In this document: positions 6,694 to 7,953 of the stretch, piece by piece
How positions within the stretch are numbered: the first letter of the stretch is position 1
Layout: each line of letters begins with the position of its first letter
NCBI GenBank assembly: GCA_029779995.1
Contig: JAKOZM010000106.1
Location: 1 to 7,953, forward strand
DNA length: 7,953 nt
From: Actinomycetes bacterium
Lineage (GTDB): Bacteria > Actinomycetota > Actinomycetes > S36-B12 > UBA10799
Direction of reading: 5' to 3'
The notes under the pieces: model-generated
Databases searched by the model: none
Seen by the model: only the letters and a program-made list of their open reading frames with translations
What the model was told of the DNA's origin: nothing
Made by a program: the position numbers and the translations under genes

Positions 6694-7896
6694 TCAGGCC
6701 TCCTGCGTGTAGTTGGGGTTCTCCCAGATGACAGTCCCGCCCATGCCCAGCCCGATACACATGCTGGTCAGGCCGTAGCGCACCTCGGGGTGGTCGGCGA
6801 AGTCTTTGGCCAAATACGTCATGAGCCGGATGCCGCTGGAGGCCAGCGGATGTCCGACCGCGATCGCCCCGCCCATCGGATTCACCCGCGAATCGTCGTC
6901 GGCGATGCCGTAGAAGTCCAACATGCTCAGGACCTGCACGGCGAACGCCTCGTTGATCTCGAACAGGCCGATGTCCTCGATGCCCAGGCCGGCCTTGCTC
7001 AGCGCCTTCTCCGTCGCCGGGACGGGTCCGTAGCCCATTACCTCGGGCTCCACGCCCGCGAAGGCGAAGGAGACCAGGCGCATCTTCTTGTTCAAGCCCA
7101 GCGCATCAGCCACCTCTTCGGCGGCAAGGATCGCGCCAGTCGCGCCGTCGTTGAGTCCGGCCGCGTTGCCGGCGGTCACCCTGCCATGGGGGCGGAAGGG
7201 TGTCTTCAGGCTGCCCAACGACTCCATCGAGGTGCCGGGGCGAGGCGGTTCGTCAGCGGTCGCCAGGCCCCAGCCAAGATCTGCGGTCCGGATGGCCACG
7301 GGGACGAGGTCGGGCTGGATCTTGCCGTCGGCATACGCCTTTGCCGTCTTCTCCTGGGAGGCGACCGCGTAGGCGTCGGCACGCTCCTTGGTCAGGTGCG
7401 GGAAGCGGTCATGCAGGTTCTCGGCCGTCTTACCCATGAGCAGAGCCTCCGGGTCGACGATGCGCTCAGCCAGGAACCGCGGGTTGGGATCGACGCCCTC
7501 GCCCATCGGATGGCGTCCCATGTGCTCGACGCCGGCAGCGATGGCCACGTCGTAGGCACCCACACCGATTCCGGCGGAGACGCTGGTGGCTGCCGTCATG
7601 GCACCGGCGCACATGCGGTCGATCGAGTAACCCGGCACCGATTTCGGCAGGCCCGCGAGCATCGCCGCACTGCGGCCGAGAGTCAGCCCCTGGTCGCCGA
7701 TCTGGGTGGTGGCGGCAATCGCCACCTCATCGATCTGCTCCGGGGGCAGATTGGGGTTGCGCCGCAGCAACTCGCGCATCACCCGTACGACCAGATCGTC
7801 GGCTCGGGTTTCGGCATAGAGGCCCTTGGGCCCGGACTTGCCGAACGGAGTTCGCACCCCATCGACGAATACGACGTTGCGACCTGCCTGTGCCAT
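6694..7896 (-). CDS. fadA: Acetyl-CoA C-acyltransferase (3-ketoacyl-CoA thiolase)
   Basis: The thiolase cleaves 3-ketoacyl-CoA with CoA to release acetyl-CoA and a shortened acyl-CoA, the last step of each beta-oxidation turn. At 400 aa it has full family length. The N-terminal half has VFVDGVRTPFGK (9-20), TTQIGDQGLTLGR (63-75) and the nucleophilic cysteine Cys96 in SIDRMCAGAMTAA. AGVEHMGRHPMGEG (121-134) lies in the substrate loop region. The C-terminal half has TAGNAAGLNDGA (241-252), NEAF (315-318), AVGHPLASSGIRLM with His349, and SMCIGLGMGGTVIWENP with the second catalytic Cys380. All four expected active-site elements are present. It is the first gene of a two-gene operon with fadB, its expected partner in an alpha-beta beta-oxidation complex. 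The ATG at 7896 is supported by GGAGG five bases upstream. A degradative long- or medium-chain role is more likely than a biosynthetic acetoacetyl-CoA thiolase, given fadB. Confidence 0.96.
   Translation of the reverse strand: MAQAGRNVVFVDGVRTPFGKSGPKGLYAETRADDLVVRVMRELLRRNPNLPPEQIDEVAIAATTQIGDQGLTLGRSAAMLAGLPKSVPGYSIDRMCAGAMTAATSVSAGIGVGAYDVAIAAGVEHMGRHPMGEGVDPNPRFLAERIVDPEALLMGKTAENLHDRFPHLTKERADAYAVASQEKTAKAYADGKIQPDLVPVAIRTADLGWGLATADEPPRPGTSMESLGSLKTPFRPHGRVTAGNAAGLNDGATGAILAAEEVADALGLNKKMRLVSFAFAGVEPEVMGYGPVPATEKALSKAGLGIEDIGLFEINEAFAVQVLSMLDFYGIADDDSRVNPMGGAIAVGHPLASSGIRLMTYLAKDFADHPEVRYGLTSMCIGLGMGGTVIWENPNYTQEA
6699..6704 (-). promoter_or_regulatory. Shine-Dalgarno of fadB inside fadA
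   Basis: AGGAGG on the minus strand lies eight bases before the fadB ATG. It is built from the last Gln-Glu-Ala codons of fadA. The fadA stop TGA falls within the spacer, three bases from the fadB ATG. Ribosomes finishing fadA are therefore positioned to start fadB at once, which fits balanced production of two subunits of one complex. Confidence 0.85.
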
Positions 7897-7901
7897 ACGG
7901 A

Positions 7902-7906
7902 CCTCC
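7902..7906 (-). promoter_or_regulatory. Shine-Dalgarno of fadA
   Basis: GGAGG on the minus strand is five bases before the fadA ATG. It is strong and well placed, and unlike the putatively leaderless + strand genes it indicates a transcript with a real 5' leader. Confidence 0.85.
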
Positions 7907-7926
7907 AGGGGATAAATGTTCTCTCC

Positions 7927-7932
7927 ATGTTA
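7927..7932 (-). promoter_or_regulatory. Putative -10 box of the fadA-fadB promoter
   Basis: TAACAT on the minus strand fits TANNNT. It would place the transcript start near 7920, giving a leader of about 24 bases that contains the fadA Shine-Dalgarno. The matching -35 would fall at or beyond the right edge of the window (from about 7950), so it cannot be judged. It overlaps the palindrome at 7930-7943. Confidence 0.5.
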
Positions 7933-7943
7933 CTGGCGAGTAA
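7930..7943. promoter_or_regulatory. Putative repressor operator of fadA-fadB
   Basis: TTACTGGCGAGTAA is a 14-base palindrome with 12 of 14 positions symmetrical; only the G/G pair at 7935/7938 breaks it. It sits between the putative -10 box and the missing -35 of the fad promoter, overlapping the -10 by three bases, a position that would block RNA polymerase. Beta-oxidation operons in bacteria are commonly controlled by acyl-CoA-responsive repressors, often of the TetR family, which bind palindromes of this size. Which regulator binds here is unknown; no regulator gene is in the window. Confidence 0.5.
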
Positions 7944-7953
7944 TAAATGGTCG

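Larger units (their letters stand above)
7912..7952. repeat. Direct repeat pair in the fadA upstream region
   Basis: ATAAATGTTC (7912-7921) and ATAAATGGTC (7943-7952) match at 9 of 10 positions, with starts 31 bases apart, close to three helical turns. They flank the palindrome and the putative -10 box. These AT-rich words stand out in GC-rich surroundings. They may be half-sites for a regulator or chance. Confidence 0.35.

Noticed and set aside
1..7953. Search for a CRISPR array, insertion sequence, tRNA/rRNA genes or a defence or toxin-antitoxin system
   Set aside because: I saw no spaced repeat array, transposase-like frame, terminal inverted repeats, cloverleaf or toxin/antitoxin pair. 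The window is filled by housekeeping metabolism genes and two small unknowns.

Overview
The window reads as chromosomal DNA of a high-GC actinomycete. The evidence is strong G/C bias at third codon positions, GTG starts used in 4-base stop/start overlaps, TANNNT -10 boxes placed directly ahead of start codons (leaderless style), and proteins that resemble Streptomyces-type actinobacterial versions of aconitase, DXS, FadB and FadA. I cannot place it below the class level. I see no phage, transposon, CRISPR, tRNA or rRNA sequence.

Left half, all on the + strand. The window opens inside an aconitase gene (last 375 residues present). It overlaps by 4 bases a small conserved-looking gene of unknown function (117 aa). 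That gene is followed by dxs, the first enzyme of the MEP isoprenoid pathway. The best dxs start is a GTG at 1526, six bases after a TACACT box, although an upstream GTG at 1475 overlaps the previous stop. Then, 22 bases after the dxs stop, comes an unrecognised exported protein (290 aa, Sec signal peptide, six cysteines), also apparently with its own leaderless promoter.

Middle. A 226-base gap (4323-4548) separates convergent genes. Its main content is a strong hairpin with a T-run on the minus strand, which fits a terminator for the fad operon. I see no convincing terminator of its own for the + strand gene.

Right half, minus strand. fadA (thiolase, 400 aa) and fadB (enoyl-CoA hydratase / 3-hydroxyacyl-CoA dehydrogenase, 713 aa) form a tightly coupled two-gene operon transcribed from the right edge. 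Together they encode the last three steps of the fatty acid beta-oxidation cycle. The 57 bases upstream of fadA hold a good ribosome binding site, a plausible -10 box, and a near-perfect palindrome overlapping that box, which looks like a repressor operator.

Taken together, this is mostly central metabolism: TCA cycle, isoprenoid precursor synthesis and beta-oxidation, the last feeding acetyl-CoA into the TCA cycle. I found no clear novel multi-gene system. The least explained items are the exported protein, the 117-aa protein, and the promoter-proximal palindromes.
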